This document shows positions 9,648-18,160 of a DNA stretch of 43,082 nt, piece by piece. The stretch is from Chlorobiota bacterium (GTDB taxonomy: Bacteria > Bacteroidota > Bacteroidia > Bacteroidales > F082). The number at the start of each line of letters is the position of its first letter. The stretch's first letter is position 1. Location: the NCBI GenBank assembly GCA_013151505.1, contig JAADID010000060.1:1-43082 (forward strand), read 5' to 3'. Under the pieces are notes generated by a model. That model saw nothing but the letters and a program-made list of their open reading frames with translations. It had not been told where the DNA came from and did not search any database. A program made the position numbers and the translations under genes.

Positions 9648-10985
9648 ATGCCGAGAAGAAGAAAACGTGATCTGATCATTAAGGGGTTCTCAAAACTCCT
9701 GAAAGAAGACAAGCTTAAGATCGTTGCCCAACTGATGGACAAACAGGTGGAGAGTATTGAGCTTATGAAAAGTTTCTGGCATACCGATCATAAAGTTCAG
9801 AAAATATTTGATGAATTCAGCGAAAACACCATTTCCAATTTTTATATTCCCTACGGTGTAGCCCCCAATGTGGTGATAAACGGAAAAGCCCATCTCGTAC
9901 CGCTGGTTATTGAGGAAAGTTCGGTTGTGGCCGCCGCTTCTTCCAGCGCCAAATTCTGGTCGGAACACGGAGGGTTTCACTCCGAGGTTGTGGATGTGGT
10001 CAAAATAGGGCAGGTTCATTTTATCTGGAAGGGCGACAAGGAAAAATTGTTATCGGTATTTGACGAATTGACCGCTGCTTTCCGGAGGGCTACGGCCCAC
10101 ATTACCGAAAATATGGAAAAACGCGGCGGGGGCATTCTGGACTTTGAATTGGTTGATATGACCGACAAAATCGAAGATTATTACCAGATCAAAGTTTCAT
10201 TCAATACGGTGGACTCCATGGGAGCCAATTTTATCAATTCATGTCTTGAAGAATTTGCCGGTGAATTAAAGTCCTTCTTCAGGAATCATCATGTTTTTAA
10301 AGGCAAAGAGAAAGACTGTCTTGTTGTTATGTCCATCTTATCGAACTATACTCCGGATTGCGTGGTGAGGACATGGGTTGAGTGTAGCGTTGAAGAATTG
10401 AACGGAATTGACAACGATCTTTCGGGAGAAGAGTTTGCCGAAAAATTCCGCATGGCTGTAAAAATTGCAGAAGTGGATGAATACCGGGCAACGACACACA
10501 ACAAAGGAATTTTCAACGGTATTGATGCCGTAGCCATTGCTACGGGAAATGATTTCAGGGCCATCGAAGCGGCAGGGCACACCTACGCCTCCCGAACGGG
10601 AAAATACAAAAGCCTTTCAACCGCGGAAATTCATGACGGGCGATTCAAATTTTCGTTGGAACTGCCTCTCGCTATCGGAACTGTCGGCGGCCTGACCAAC
10701 CTGCATCCGCTGGCAAAAAAATCCCTTGAAATGCTGGGCAATCCCTCGGCCAAAAAATTGATGATGATTGCCTCCGCTGTCGGCCTGGCCAACAATTTTG
10801 CAGCAGTAAAATCACTGGTAACAAAGGGGATACAAATAGGTCACATGAAAATGCACCTGTTCAATATCCTGAATCACCTTCAGGCCAGCGATGAAGAAAA
10901 GAAAAGAGCAGAAGAATATTTTCTGGGGCACAAAATTTCTTTTGCCAATGTGAACGATTACATTTCCAAACTCCGAAAACCTTGA
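9648..10985 (+). CDS. mvaA: Hydroxymethylglutaryl-CoA reductase, class II (degradative-type family)
   Basis: This enzyme interconverts HMG-CoA and mevalonate with NAD(P)H. The 445-aa protein has the class II marks: IPYGVAPNVVINGKAHLVPL followed by EESSVVAAASSSAKFW with the catalytic Glu; ATGNDFRAIEAAGHTYASRTG; and the GTVGGLTNLHPLAKKSLEML nucleotide region. In bacteria the class II enzyme often runs in the synthetic direction for isoprenoids despite the historical name. The next gene is a GHMP kinase overlapping by 4 bases, so the pair points to mevalonate-based isoprenoid synthesis in this organism. Other pathway genes (HMG-CoA synthase, decarboxylase, IPP isomerase) are not in the window. 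Confidence 0.93.
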   Translation: MPRRRKRDLIIKGFSKLLKEDKLKIVAQLMDKQVESIELMKSFWHTDHKVQKIFDEFSENTISNFYIPYGVAPNVVINGKAHLVPLVIEESSVVAAASSSAKFWSEHGGFHSEVVDVVKIGQVHFIWKGDKEKLLSVFDELTAAFRRATAHITENMEKRGGGILDFELVDMTDKIEDYYQIKVSFNTVDSMGANFINSCLEEFAGELKSFFRNHHVFKGKEKDCLVVMSILSNYTPDCVVRTWVECSVEELNGIDNDLSGEEFAEKFRMAVKIAEVDEYRATTHNKGIFNGIDAVAIATGNDFRAIEAAGHTYASRTGKYKSLSTAEIHDGRFKFSLELPLAIGTVGGLTNLHPLAKKSLEMLGNPSAKKLMMIASAVGLANNFAAVKSLVTKGIQIGHMKMHLFNILNHLQASDEEKKRAEEYFLGHKISFANVNDYISKLRKP

Positions 10986-11905
10986 CGACACGAAAAAGTT
11001 GGTATTCATCAGGAAAACTCCTTATCACAGGAGAGTATCTTGTCCTCGCCGGGGCAAAAGCGCTGGCATTTCCGCTTAAAACCGGACAACATCTGACCAT
11101 TTCGGAAAACCGGGAAAAAAAACTCCACTGGCGTGCCATTGAGCCTGACGGTTTATGGTTTCAGTGTATCTTCAATCTGCCTGATCTGGAAATAATCTAT
11201 TCTCCCGACCGGGAACTTTGCGAAAAGCTGAAAAACATTTTATCGGCAGCCCGTGCACTGAATCCCGATTTTTTGGAAAACGGGGAAAACGGTTTTGAAG
11301 TGGACACCATTTTGGAATTCAATCCTGAATACGGTCTCGGTTCCAGTTCTACGTTGCTTAACAACCTGGCGGGATGGGCCGGCATTGACCCTTTCAAACT
11401 CCAGAAGCTGACTTTCGAAGGATCGGGATATGATATCGCCTGCGCCTCTGCCAAAAAACCATTGATCTATCAACTGGTAAACCAGCGTCCTGTTGTCACC
11501 GAGGTAAATTTTTCTCCTCCTTTTAAAGACAATTTATACTTTGTGTATTCGGGACGCAAACAACGGACTTCCGAAAGTCTTCTGGAATTCAAAAAAGCCT
11601 CATTTGATAAAACCGATATAACTATCATCAGTGAAATAACCGAAAAGGTGCTTGAAACAAAAAGCTTCGATGAATTCGAATATCTGCTGATCGAACATGA
11701 AAATCTGATGTCAAAAATCCTGAACCTTCCCAAAGCCAAAGATCGCCTGTTTCCCGATCATCGCGGTACGGTAAAATCCCTCGGAGCGTGGGGTGGTGAC
11801 TTTATGCTGATGACCTTTCGCGATGAGCCGGGTGAAGTGAAAAGATACCTGAACCGTAAAGGATTCGATGTTTTTTACAGGTATGAGGAAATTGTACTAA
11901 TATAA
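10982..11905 (+). CDS. GYDIA-type GHMP kinase (mevalonate-kinase-like)
   Basis: GHMP kinases phosphorylate small alcohols or acids such as mevalonate. This 307-aa protein shows the N-terminal SSGKLLITGEYLVLAG, the ATP-binding glycine/serine loop GLGSSSTLLNNLAGW, the motif GYDIACASA that names the GYDIA subgroup, and a C-terminal GAWGGDFMLMTF. The start is a TTG inside the stop of the HMG-CoA reductase gene (TTGA, 4-base overlap). No ATG lies near the conserved N-terminus, so TTG is most likely real and translation coupled. The context suggests mevalonate or phosphomevalonate as substrate; this is inferred, not seen. Confidence 0.85.
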   Translation: MTTRKSWYSSGKLLITGEYLVLAGAKALAFPLKTGQHLTISENREKKLHWRAIEPDGLWFQCIFNLPDLEIIYSPDRELCEKLKNILSAARALNPDFLENGENGFEVDTILEFNPEYGLGSSSTLLNNLAGWAGIDPFKLQKLTFEGSGYDIACASAKKPLIYQLVNQRPVVTEVNFSPPFKDNLYFVYSGRKQRTSESLLEFKKASFDKTDITIISEITEKVLETKSFDEFEYLLIEHENLMSKILNLPKAKDRLFPDHRGTVKSLGAWGGDFMLMTFRDEPGEVKRYLNRKGFDVFYRYEEIVLI

Positions 11906-11946
11906 CCGGAAAAAGGATCGCAGTACCGGGGTTAACCTTTATGGAT

Positions 11947-12261
11947 TTATTGTTTTGGATAAGGTTCTTTGGACTCTCTTATCATTTCAATTTTTCGAAA
12001 TACTTCATATTTTTTCCTTTTCTCTTCTTCAATATCATAGTCATTCTGCAGACCCAACCAGAATTTCACTGAATTCCCAAAATAAGCACTTAACCGCAAT
12101 GCCGTATCAGCAGTTATCCTCCTTTTCCCCTGAATGATACGTGATATTCTTGTTTGCGGAATCCCGGTATCTTTTGAAAGCCGGTAAGCCGTAATATGTA
12201 AGGGCTTTAAAAACTCTTCGAGCAAAACTTCACCGGGATGAATATTTTTTATTTTTTCCAT
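11947..12261 (-). CDS. higA: HigA-type antitoxin (XRE-family HTH)
   Basis: HigA neutralises the HigB toxin and represses the operon. From the ATG at 12261 the protein starts MEKIKNIHPGEVLLEEFLKP, the family signature, and continues with an XRE helix-turn-helix (AYRLSKDTGIPQTRISRIIQ) and the typical ALRLSAYFGNSVKFWLGLQ segment. The track begins seven codons earlier inside the toxin end; the internal ATG is preferred because it falls one base after the toxin stop. The C-terminal tail is short and charged. The toxin-first order is the classical hig arrangement. Confidence 0.93.
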   Translation of the reverse strand: MEKIKNIHPGEVLLEEFLKPLHITAYRLSKDTGIPQTRISRIIQGKRRITADTALRLSAYFGNSVKFWLGLQNDYDIEEEKRKKYEVFRKIEMIRESKEPYPKQ

Positions 12262-12262
12262 T

Positions 12263-12547
12263 TTATTTATGATAATCTGCAATAGTTACCTCATACGAAT
12301 TGTTATTTTCCCAGATAAACAAAATTCGCCATTGATTATTTATTCTGATACTATGATAATTCTTCAATTTACCACTTAGCTTCTCTAATCTGTTTGATGG
12401 AGGAATTTTTAAATCCATTAAATTTTGTGAGTTGTTTAACATTCTTAATTTTCTTCTTCCGATTCTCTGAATGTCAATCGGTATCTTCGTTACTCTTTCC
12501 CCGCTCCATACTTTCTCCGTTTCTTTAGTTCCAAATGAAAGAATCAT
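12263..12547 (-). CDS. higB: HigB-type toxin (RelE-fold mRNA interferase)
   Basis: HigB toxins cleave mRNA on the ribosome. The start at 12547 gives MILSFGTKETEKVWSGERV and the strongly conserved block ARRKLRMLNNA-like (here GRRKLRMLNNSQNLMDLKIP), then NRLEKLSGKL, YHSIRINNQWRILFIW and VTIADYHK. These cover the RelE fold with its basic catalytic surface. At 94 aa it is full length, so the toxin looks intact. It precedes higA on the same strand. A -7 box at 12572-12579 on the minus strand fits a promoter for both. The pair is inserted, antisense to its neighbours, between isoprenoid and purine genes. Confidence 0.93.
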   Translation of the reverse strand: MILSFGTKETEKVWSGERVTKIPIDIQRIGRRKLRMLNNSQNLMDLKIPPSNRLEKLSGKLKNYHSIRINNQWRILFIWENNNSYEVTIADYHK

Positions 12548-12571
12548 AGTATCATAAAACGTTACTAACGC

Positions 12572-12579
12572 CAAAGGTA
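12572..12579 (-). promoter_or_regulatory. Bacteroidota -7 box for higBA
   Basis: On the minus strand the sequence reads TACCTTTG, matching TAnnTTTG, 25 bases before the higB ATG. It would drive higB and higA together. Confidence 0.6.
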
Positions 12580-12652
12580 ACTATATTTTGCTTTTGAAAA
12601 AGATTTTCCGAAAATTCTGTTGCGTGAAGACAAGACAACGCTCTTTTATCTT

Positions 12653-12660
12653 TATTTTTG
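12653..12660 (+). promoter_or_regulatory. Bacteroidota -7 box upstream of adenine deaminase
   Basis: TATTTTTG matches TAnnTTTG, 23 bases before the ATG at 12683. It lies within the TTG-initiated extension given in the ORF track, which argues that the extension is not translated. Confidence 0.6.
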
Positions 12661-12682
12661 GCATAACTCTAATTTAATTAAA

Positions 12683-14326
12683 ATGAAATCCGAAAATTCA
12701 TTCTCCCTGTCAGGAAATATTGTTGACCTGCATACCGAAACCGTTTTTAAAGGAACCGTCCACATCGAAAACGGCTTTATCAAATCCATTGTCAGAGACG
12801 AGTCGGTGGAAAAAGACCACTTTATACTTCCCGGATTAATTGATTCGCACATTCACATTGAAAGTTCCATGCTGGTTCCTCCGGAATTTGCCCGTCTCGC
12901 TGTAGTTCACGGAACGGTAGCCACCGTCTCCGACCCGCATGAGATTGCCAATGTGCTGGGCATTCCCGGGGTAGAGTTTATGATCGAAAACGGCAAAAAA
13001 GTACCTTTTAAGTTTTACTTCGGCGCTTCGGCCTGCGTACCTGCAACACCTTTTGAAACTGCCGGAAGCAGACTGGGACCGAAAGAACTGGAGGATCTGC
13101 TCAGCAGGGATGAAATCAAATATTTATCGGAAATGATGAACTATCCCGGCGTTATCCGCCGTGATGAATCCGAAATGCAAAAGATCGCCATTGCACGAAA
13201 ATACGGCAAGCCTGCTGACGGGCATGCCCCCGGGGTAAAAGGTGAAGATGCCAGGAAATATGCCGAAGCCGGAATTACCACCGATCACGAATGTTACACG
13301 ATGGAAGAAGCACTGGACAAACTGAAATACGGCATGAATATCCAGATACGCGAAGGCAGCGCCGCCAAAAATTTTGAAGCCCTGATCGGGCTGATGGAAA
13401 ACTACCCCGACCGTGTTCTGTTCTGTTCAGATGACAAGCACCCCGACGATCTGGCGGATGGCCACATCAACCAACTTGTTAAGCGGGCTATTGACAAAGG
13501 ATATGATCCCGTGAAAGTATTGAAAAGTGCGATCCTGAATCCGGTAAAGCATTATAAACTCGATGTGGGTACACTGCAAACAGGCGACCCGGCGGATATG
13601 ATCGTTGTTGACAACCTGCATGATTTCAACATACTTCAAACGTATGTTAACGGCATCAAAGTCGCCGAAAACGGAAAAACACTCATTCAACCGGTCAACA
13701 CAACGCATCCCAATGCCTTTCATGCCCAACCGATAACTGTTGATCAGGTCAGGCTTGCAGCCGAAGGGAAAAAAATAAAAGTGATTGTGGCTTATGACGG
13801 GGAACTCATCACAGGCATCAAATATGTCACACCCAAAGTCATTGACGGCAATGTGATAAGTGACACTGAAAATGATATTCTGAAAATTGTAGTACTCAAC
13901 AGGTACCGGAAGGCCGAACCCGCTGTGGCCTTCATCCATAATTTCGGGCTGAAAACCGGAGCCATTGCCTCCAGTGTGGCACACGACAGTCATAACATTG
14001 TGGCGGTAGGGGCCGAAGATGAACAGATTGTGAAAGCCATTAATCTTGTTATCGCCCAAAAAGGAGGCATCTCGGTTGTCAGGGGCGAGGAGCAAAAAGG
14101 TTTACCCCTGCCCGTAGCCGGTTTAATGTCGGATGCAGATGGCTACCGGATCGCTGCTCAATATCATGAACTGGATAAAGAAGCTCATCAAATGGGATCA
14201 ACTTTACGTGCCCCGTATATGACACTTTCGTTTATGGCCCTGTTGGTCATCCCTGAACTGAAATTGAGTGATAAAGGCTTGTTTGACGGCAATACCTTTT
14301 CTTTTACTTCCATATTCAGGAACTGA
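12683..14326 (+). CDS. ade: Adenine deaminase
   Basis: Adenine deaminase converts adenine to hypoxanthine and ammonia in purine salvage. From ATG 12683 the protein has 547 residues, normal for the Ade family of the amidohydrolase superfamily. Seen: the metal-binding GLIDSHIHIESSM, SDPHEIANVLGIPG, the DGHAPG and TDHEC active-site segments, CSDDKHPDDL, and the late GLKTGAIASSVAHDSHNIVAVG block. The C-terminal domain (EEQKGLPLPVAGLMS) is complete. The gene appears to be monocistronic, with its own -7 box, divergent from higBA. Confidence 0.95.
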   Translation: MKSENSFSLSGNIVDLHTETVFKGTVHIENGFIKSIVRDESVEKDHFILPGLIDSHIHIESSMLVPPEFARLAVVHGTVATVSDPHEIANVLGIPGVEFMIENGKKVPFKFYFGASACVPATPFETAGSRLGPKELEDLLSRDEIKYLSEMMNYPGVIRRDESEMQKIAIARKYGKPADGHAPGVKGEDARKYAEAGITTDHECYTMEEALDKLKYGMNIQIREGSAAKNFEALIGLMENYPDRVLFCSDDKHPDDLADGHINQLVKRAIDKGYDPVKVLKSAILNPVKHYKLDVGTLQTGDPADMIVVDNLHDFNILQTYVNGIKVAENGKTLIQPVNTTHPNAFHAQPITVDQVRLAAEGKKIKVIVAYDGELITGIKYVTPKVIDGNVISDTENDILKIVVLNRYRKAEPAVAFIHNFGLKTGAIASSVAHDSHNIVAVGAEDEQIVKAINLVIAQKGGISVVRGEEQKGLPLPVAGLMSDADGYRIAAQYHELDKEAHQMGSTLRAPYMTLSFMALLVIPELKLSDKGLFDGNTFSFTSIFRN

Positions 14327-14406
14327 AATTATTTAGAACAAGTATAAAATAGTTATAAACAGTAATATATGTAAATATATTATTGTGTTGCATGCTTGTA
14401 TATTTT

Positions 14407-14414
14407 TACTTTTG
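14407..14414 (+). promoter_or_regulatory. Bacteroidota -7 box upstream of ArsR-type regulator
   Basis: TACTTTTG, 20 bases before the ATG at 14434. A TTG about 21 bases further upstream (14383-14385) could serve as the -33 element. Confidence 0.6.
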
Positions 14415-14433
14415 CCGCAAACTGATATCAGAT

Positions 14434-14730
14434 ATGGAACATATGGTTATTAATCTTAACAAATTGGAATCGGCCGCCGGTAAGTTGAGAGTGATCTCAC
14501 ATCCCATGCGGATTGCCATTATTGAACTGCTTTCATTAAATGAGAGGATGAGTGTTACCCAGATTTATGAAGAATTGGATATTGAACAGGCAACAGCCTC
14601 ACATCATCTGAATATTTTAAAAAACAAAGGCATTCTGCTGTCGCACAGGGAAGGGAAAAAGATTTTTTATAGTTTAAAAAACCGTGTTTTAACCGATATC
14701 GTTGAATGCATTAACCGCTGTAACGATTAG
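14434..14730 (+). CDS. ArsR-family winged-helix transcriptional regulator
   Basis: This 98-aa protein is a compact winged HTH. Residues about 15-85 carry the ArsR pattern: LRVISHPMRIAIIELL, then MSVTQIYEELDIEQATASHHLNILKNKGIL with the recognition helix, then the wing SHREGKKIFYSLKN. A CIECINRCND-like tail (VECINRCND) contains one Cys, but no complete metal site of the ArsR/SmtB type (no CxC) is visible in the recognition helix, so the inducer cannot be named. The upstream TTG-start extension in the ORF track overlaps the -7 box and is rejected. It converges with the lipoprotein gene on the minus strand, only 6 bases away. Confidence 0.85.
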   Translation: MEHMVINLNKLESAAGKLRVISHPMRIAIIELLSLNERMSVTQIYEELDIEQATASHHLNILKNKGILLSHREGKKIFYSLKNRVLTDIVECINRCND

Positions 14731-14736
14731 CCCGAC

Positions 14737-16515
14737 TTAGTGTAACTTCCATTCTTCCTGAACTTCCCAATTGGCTCTTATGGTTACTTTTTTATCATAA
14801 AAATCCACCCATTCGGGTTCAATCTTATAAATAAAATTCCCGCTGTCCCATTTCCTGTTGCCATTGGCATCATAGATTACTTTCAGAATTATATCACCCG
14901 GTGCCAGGTAATTAAAGGTAAACGTTGTATCCGATGAAAAATAAACCTCACGTTTGACTTTCTCTTTGTCAGTCATCAGTTGTAAAATGTAGTTCATCGG
15001 ATAGGCCGGTACCACCTCAATGACAAATATTCCGTAATCACGCAATGATTTGGTTGAAAATCCCATGCTTTTCTCCTTATTATGCAGGCCGTTCCAGTCA
15101 ATAACAGCAGAATCAGGGATAACAAGCGTATAGCGGGTTTCTTCTTTGAGTTTAACCGGGAAAACCATTTTGCGGTGAAGCGAATCATCAAAATAAAATT
15201 CAGGATTATAGGTGGAATCTTTTCCCGAGACAAGTAATATCGAATCACTGATCACCCGCACTACAGGATAGTCAAAAATTAGTTCCGGATCTTTATCAAG
15301 ACGCAGGGTGTTGCCTTTAATATTACTTTTGAATTCCAGGTATCCCTTTTTCTTCTGCTGATTCTTTTTTCTGTTCCTGATCCGGATTTCTATCGGACTC
15401 AACCGTTGTAAAAATTTATCGAGCGTATCGGTACCGTGCATAATAAGCAAATCAAGTGTATCCACAGGGAGATTTTTGATAAACCATGTAACTGTATCCT
15501 TTCCGGGAGACATTTCCACCAGATGCCACGTTGTATCGGCTGAAAAGTTCAGCGCTTTGATGGTAACATCTTCGGCAGGCCAGGTAAATGCAAATTGCAC
15601 GACATTTTTCCGCAACAATTTTGTACCCAGTACTTTTTGCGCACTGTCTTTTTCGTCAAACAAGAACAACTCATAATTTATCTGTTGTGATTCGTATTGC
15701 TTTAAAGAATCCTGCCGAAGTGAATCGGCCAGTGATTGCGGATTCTCCAACAATACAGTGTCGGGAACAAAAACAGAACTATCGGAAATTGCCGTATCGT
15801 TTTTCATCGGCTCGATATATTGCGGCCGGATCAGAGAATCAAGAAAGGCGATCTCCTCCCCCGGCTGGTCATAAATATAGTTGGCATTCAGGTCCTTCAA
15901 GGCAAAGATCATATAGGGAATATCAGCCAGACCGGTTAAAACAAAATGTCCGTTTTTGTCGGTTTTGCTCAAATAATAAGGTTGTCTTTTAAAAGGCATC
16001 GAATCGAGGGGTATCGTATCCTTTTCAACTTTATACAACATCACCGATACATCCTCCACGGGTTTCAGGTCGAAAGCATTGTAAACATCCCCGGCAATGC
16101 TCATGGAATCCACTTTGTCGCCGGTCGAAAAAATATAGGTGTAGTTAAGCAAAGCGTTTTTTTCGGTGATGTCAGTGATGGCGTCGGCAAAATTGATTGA
16201 ATATGTGGTATTGGGTTTCAGATCTTCCATAAATTTAACCTGCAACGACTTTCCTCTTACTCTGAACTCCGGCAATTCTTTCATGGGAGGTGAAATGAGT
16301 ACTTTCTGGGTGATGTTTTCCAGTTGGATAAATTCATCGAAAGTGATGGTGAATTTTTTTGAGGCAAACCGGGCGCTTCTGTTTTGGGGCTCTGTTTCAA
16401 TCACTACCGGTGGCATAGTGTCTTTTTTACCCCCGCTGGGCATTACCGGATGTGCACACCGGTAAATGATAAAAATCATTAAAACATAAAAAACAATTTT
16501 GACGGATTTCCGCAT
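14737..16515 (-). CDS. Ig-like (Big_5/SbsA-type) domain lipoprotein
   Basis: The 592-aa protein has a short hydrophobic leader (VFYVLMIFIIYRC) whose Cys at about 20 is a plausible lipobox, so it is probably anchored to a membrane. Next comes MPSGGKKDTMPPVVIETEPQ and an Ig-like domain of the SbsA/Big_5 type (ITFDEFIQLENITQKVLISPP and TTYSINFADAITD). Residues about 130-210 (SIAGDVYNAFDLKPVEDVSV and YDQPGEEIAFLDSL) resemble a carboxypeptidase-regulatory-like fold. The remainder is beta-rich. Proteins of this architecture are widespread in Bacteroidota, with no proven role. A structural envelope function is only a guess. Confidence 0.8.
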   Translation of the reverse strand: MRKSVKIVFYVLMIFIIYRCAHPVMPSGGKKDTMPPVVIETEPQNRSARFASKKFTITFDEFIQLENITQKVLISPPMKELPEFRVRGKSLQVKFMEDLKPNTTYSINFADAITDITEKNALLNYTYIFSTGDKVDSMSIAGDVYNAFDLKPVEDVSVMLYKVEKDTIPLDSMPFKRQPYYLSKTDKNGHFVLTGLADIPYMIFALKDLNANYIYDQPGEEIAFLDSLIRPQYIEPMKNDTAISDSSVFVPDTVLLENPQSLADSLRQDSLKQYESQQINYELFLFDEKDSAQKVLGTKLLRKNVVQFAFTWPAEDVTIKALNFSADTTWHLVEMSPGKDTVTWFIKNLPVDTLDLLIMHGTDTLDKFLQRLSPIEIRIRNRKKNQQKKKGYLEFKSNIKGNTLRLDKDPELIFDYPVVRVISDSILLVSGKDSTYNPEFYFDDSLHRKMVFPVKLKEETRYTLVIPDSAVIDWNGLHNKEKSMGFSTKSLRDYGIFVIEVVPAYPMNYILQLMTDKEKVKREVYFSSDTTFTFNYLAPGDIILKVIYDANGNRKWDSGNFIYKIEPEWVDFYDKKVTIRANWEVQEEWKLH

Positions 16516-16565
16516 GTTCTCCTGAGGTTTAATTTACAAATATGCGAAATAATGCGGTTTTTTCA

Positions 16566-17177
16566 TTACACATCAATCGCTTTAAAGCGATAACCCATCC
16601 CTGAAAAATGTTCAAGAAACCGGGGTAAAGCAAATAACATATTACCGGCGGCTTTTTCACTGTCATGAAAAACAATTATTGAACCGGGTTTACCCGATTT
16701 CACTGCATTATCATAACATTTCTGTGGGGTTGTCTCCGGGTGAAAGTCATAAGTCAGAACCGACCACATGATAATCCTGTAATTTATTTTCAGGTAACCG
16801 ATTTGTAAATAAGTGATTCTCCCATAGGGTGGCCTGAACAGGTGTGAGCCAACCAGACCGGCGCAACGGTCTATATCGTCCAGGTATTTCCGGTTAGCTG
16901 TCTTCCAGCCGTTGAGGTGGTGAAAACCATGATTTCCTGTCCTGTGTCCTTTTTTCAGGATTTGATTATATGTTTCGGGATACTTCTGTACATTTTCTCC
17001 AACACAAAAAAAAGTGGCTTTCGCCTGATAATTATCCAGAATTTCAAGTACTTGGTTGGTAATATCAGGATGAGGTCCGTCATCAAAAGTGAGGAACATC
17101 TCTTTATCCGATGTTTCAATTTCCCAGATCAACTGCGGAAACAATAATTTTACAATACCCGGCCTGATAAATTTCAT
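16566..17177 (-). CDS. Polysaccharide deacetylase (NodB homology, CE4)
   Basis: CE4 enzymes remove N- or O-acetyl groups from polysaccharides such as peptidoglycan or chitin. The 203-aa protein shows all motifs: TFDDGPH (motif 1, base and metal Asp), GNHGFHH (motif 2, metal His pair), RPPYGR (motif 3), YDFHPE region (motif 4) and IIVFHDS (motif 5). There is no obvious cleavable signal peptide, only an amphipathic start (FIRPGIVKLLFPQLIWEI), so localisation is uncertain. It follows the same strand as the Ig-like lipoprotein and is separated from it by 50 bases; the two may share a transcript. Confidence 0.9.
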   Translation of the reverse strand: MKFIRPGIVKLLFPQLIWEIETSDKEMFLTFDDGPHPDITNQVLEILDNYQAKATFFCVGENVQKYPETYNQILKKGHRTGNHGFHHLNGWKTANRKYLDDIDRCAGLVGSHLFRPPYGRITYLQIGYLKINYRIIMWSVLTYDFHPETTPQKCYDNAVKSGKPGSIIVFHDSEKAAGNMLFALPRFLEHFSGMGYRFKAIDV

Positions 17178-17182
17178 GTGAA

Positions 17183-17190
17183 CAAAAATA
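17183..17190 (-). promoter_or_regulatory. Bacteroidota -7 box immediately before deacetylase start
   Basis: On the minus strand TATTTTTG ends only 5 bases before the ATG at 17177. If used, the transcript would have almost no leader. Confidence 0.4.
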
Positions 17191-17387
17191 ATATAGTCTC
17201 CTGTTATTTCAGCCTATGGGTGAAAAAAAGGTGAAACAAAAGATTACAACGGAATAACCTGTTTAAATCGGCGTTCATACGGGTAACCAACAGCAGGCCT
17301 TCTTTCTTACCGCACAACACGTCTTATACTGCAATTTTATGAAAACTTTTACTGTTTTTCTTTAATGCGGATTAGTTACCTTTTTCT

Positions 17388-17395
17388 TACTTTTG
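17388..17395 (+). promoter_or_regulatory. Bacteroidota -7 box upstream of gpmA
   Basis: TACTTTTG, 18 bases before the ATG at 17414, matching TAnnTTTG. It overlaps the start of the track ORF at 17393, supporting the downstream ATG. Confidence 0.6.
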
Positions 17396-17413
17396 CGAAA
17401 AAACCGTAACGTC

Positions 17414-18160
17414 ATGAAACGACTCGTTCTTTTACGCCACGGGCAAAGCCAGTGGAATAAGGAAAACCGCTTTACGGGATGGACAGATGTTCCCCTGTCG
17501 AAAGAAGGTGTTGAAGAAGCCGTCCGTGCAGGACAGACACTGAAAAAAGAAGGATTTAAGTTTACGATTGCTTATACCTCCTATTTGAAAAGAGCCATCA
17601 AAACTTTATGGATTGTCCTCGAAGAAATGGACCTGATGTGGCTGCCGGTGAAAAAAAGCTGGCGTCTCAACGAAAAACATTACGGTATGCTGCAAGGGCT
17701 GAACAAAGCTGAAACCGCCGAAAAATACGGTGCTGAAAAAGTTCAGTTATGGCGAAGAAGTTTTGACGTGCCGCCTCAACCGCTTGACCCTGATGATGAA
17801 CGGAATCCCGGGTTCGATCCCCGTTATGCCGAGCTAACGCCCGAAGAAATTCCTCTTACCGAATCGCTGAAAGAAGTCATTGAACGGTTTGTACCGTACT
17901 GGGAAAACGAAATCGAGCCAACCCTCAAAGAACAAAATGATGTTTTGATCTCGGCACACGGGAACAGTTTGAGAGCGCTGGTGATGCACCTGAAAAACAT
18001 GAGCAAGGAAGACATTGTCAAATTCAACATCCCCACAGGCATCCCTTACGTCTTTATTTTTGACGATAACATGAACTTTCAAAAGGATTACTTTATCGGT
18101 GATCCGGAAGAGATCAAAAAGTTAATGGATCAGGTGGCTAATCAGATTAAAAAGAAATAA
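17414..18160 (+). CDS. gpmA: 2,3-bisphosphoglycerate-dependent phosphoglycerate mutase
   Basis: GpmA interconverts 3- and 2-phosphoglycerate in glycolysis and gluconeogenesis, using a phosphohistidine intermediate. From ATG 17414 the protein has 248 residues, as usual. Motifs: [11 protein letters not shown] with the catalytic His; [56 protein letters not shown]; and [14 protein letters not shown] with the second His. The C-terminal lid ([18 protein letters not shown]) is present. Its TAA overlaps the ATG of the next gene by one base, suggesting that the phosphatase downstream is translated from the same message. Confidence 0.96.
   Translation: MKRLVLLRHGQSQWNKENRFTGWTDVPLSKEGVEEAVRAGQTLKKEGFKFTIAYTSYLKRAIKTLWIVLEEMDLMWLPVKKSWRLNEKHYGMLQGLNKAETAEKYGAEKVQLWRRSFDVPPQPLDPDDERNPGFDPRYAELTPEEIPLTESLKEVIERFVPYWENEIEPTLKEQNDVLISAHGNSLRALVMHLKNMSKEDIVKFNIPTGIPYVFIFDDNMNFQKDYFIGDPEEIKKLMDQVANQIKKK

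Noticed and set aside
13427-14095. Minus-strand ORF of 222 aa opposite adenine deaminase
   Set aside because: It is antisense to fully conserved amidohydrolase sequence; long antisense ORFs arise from codon bias here.
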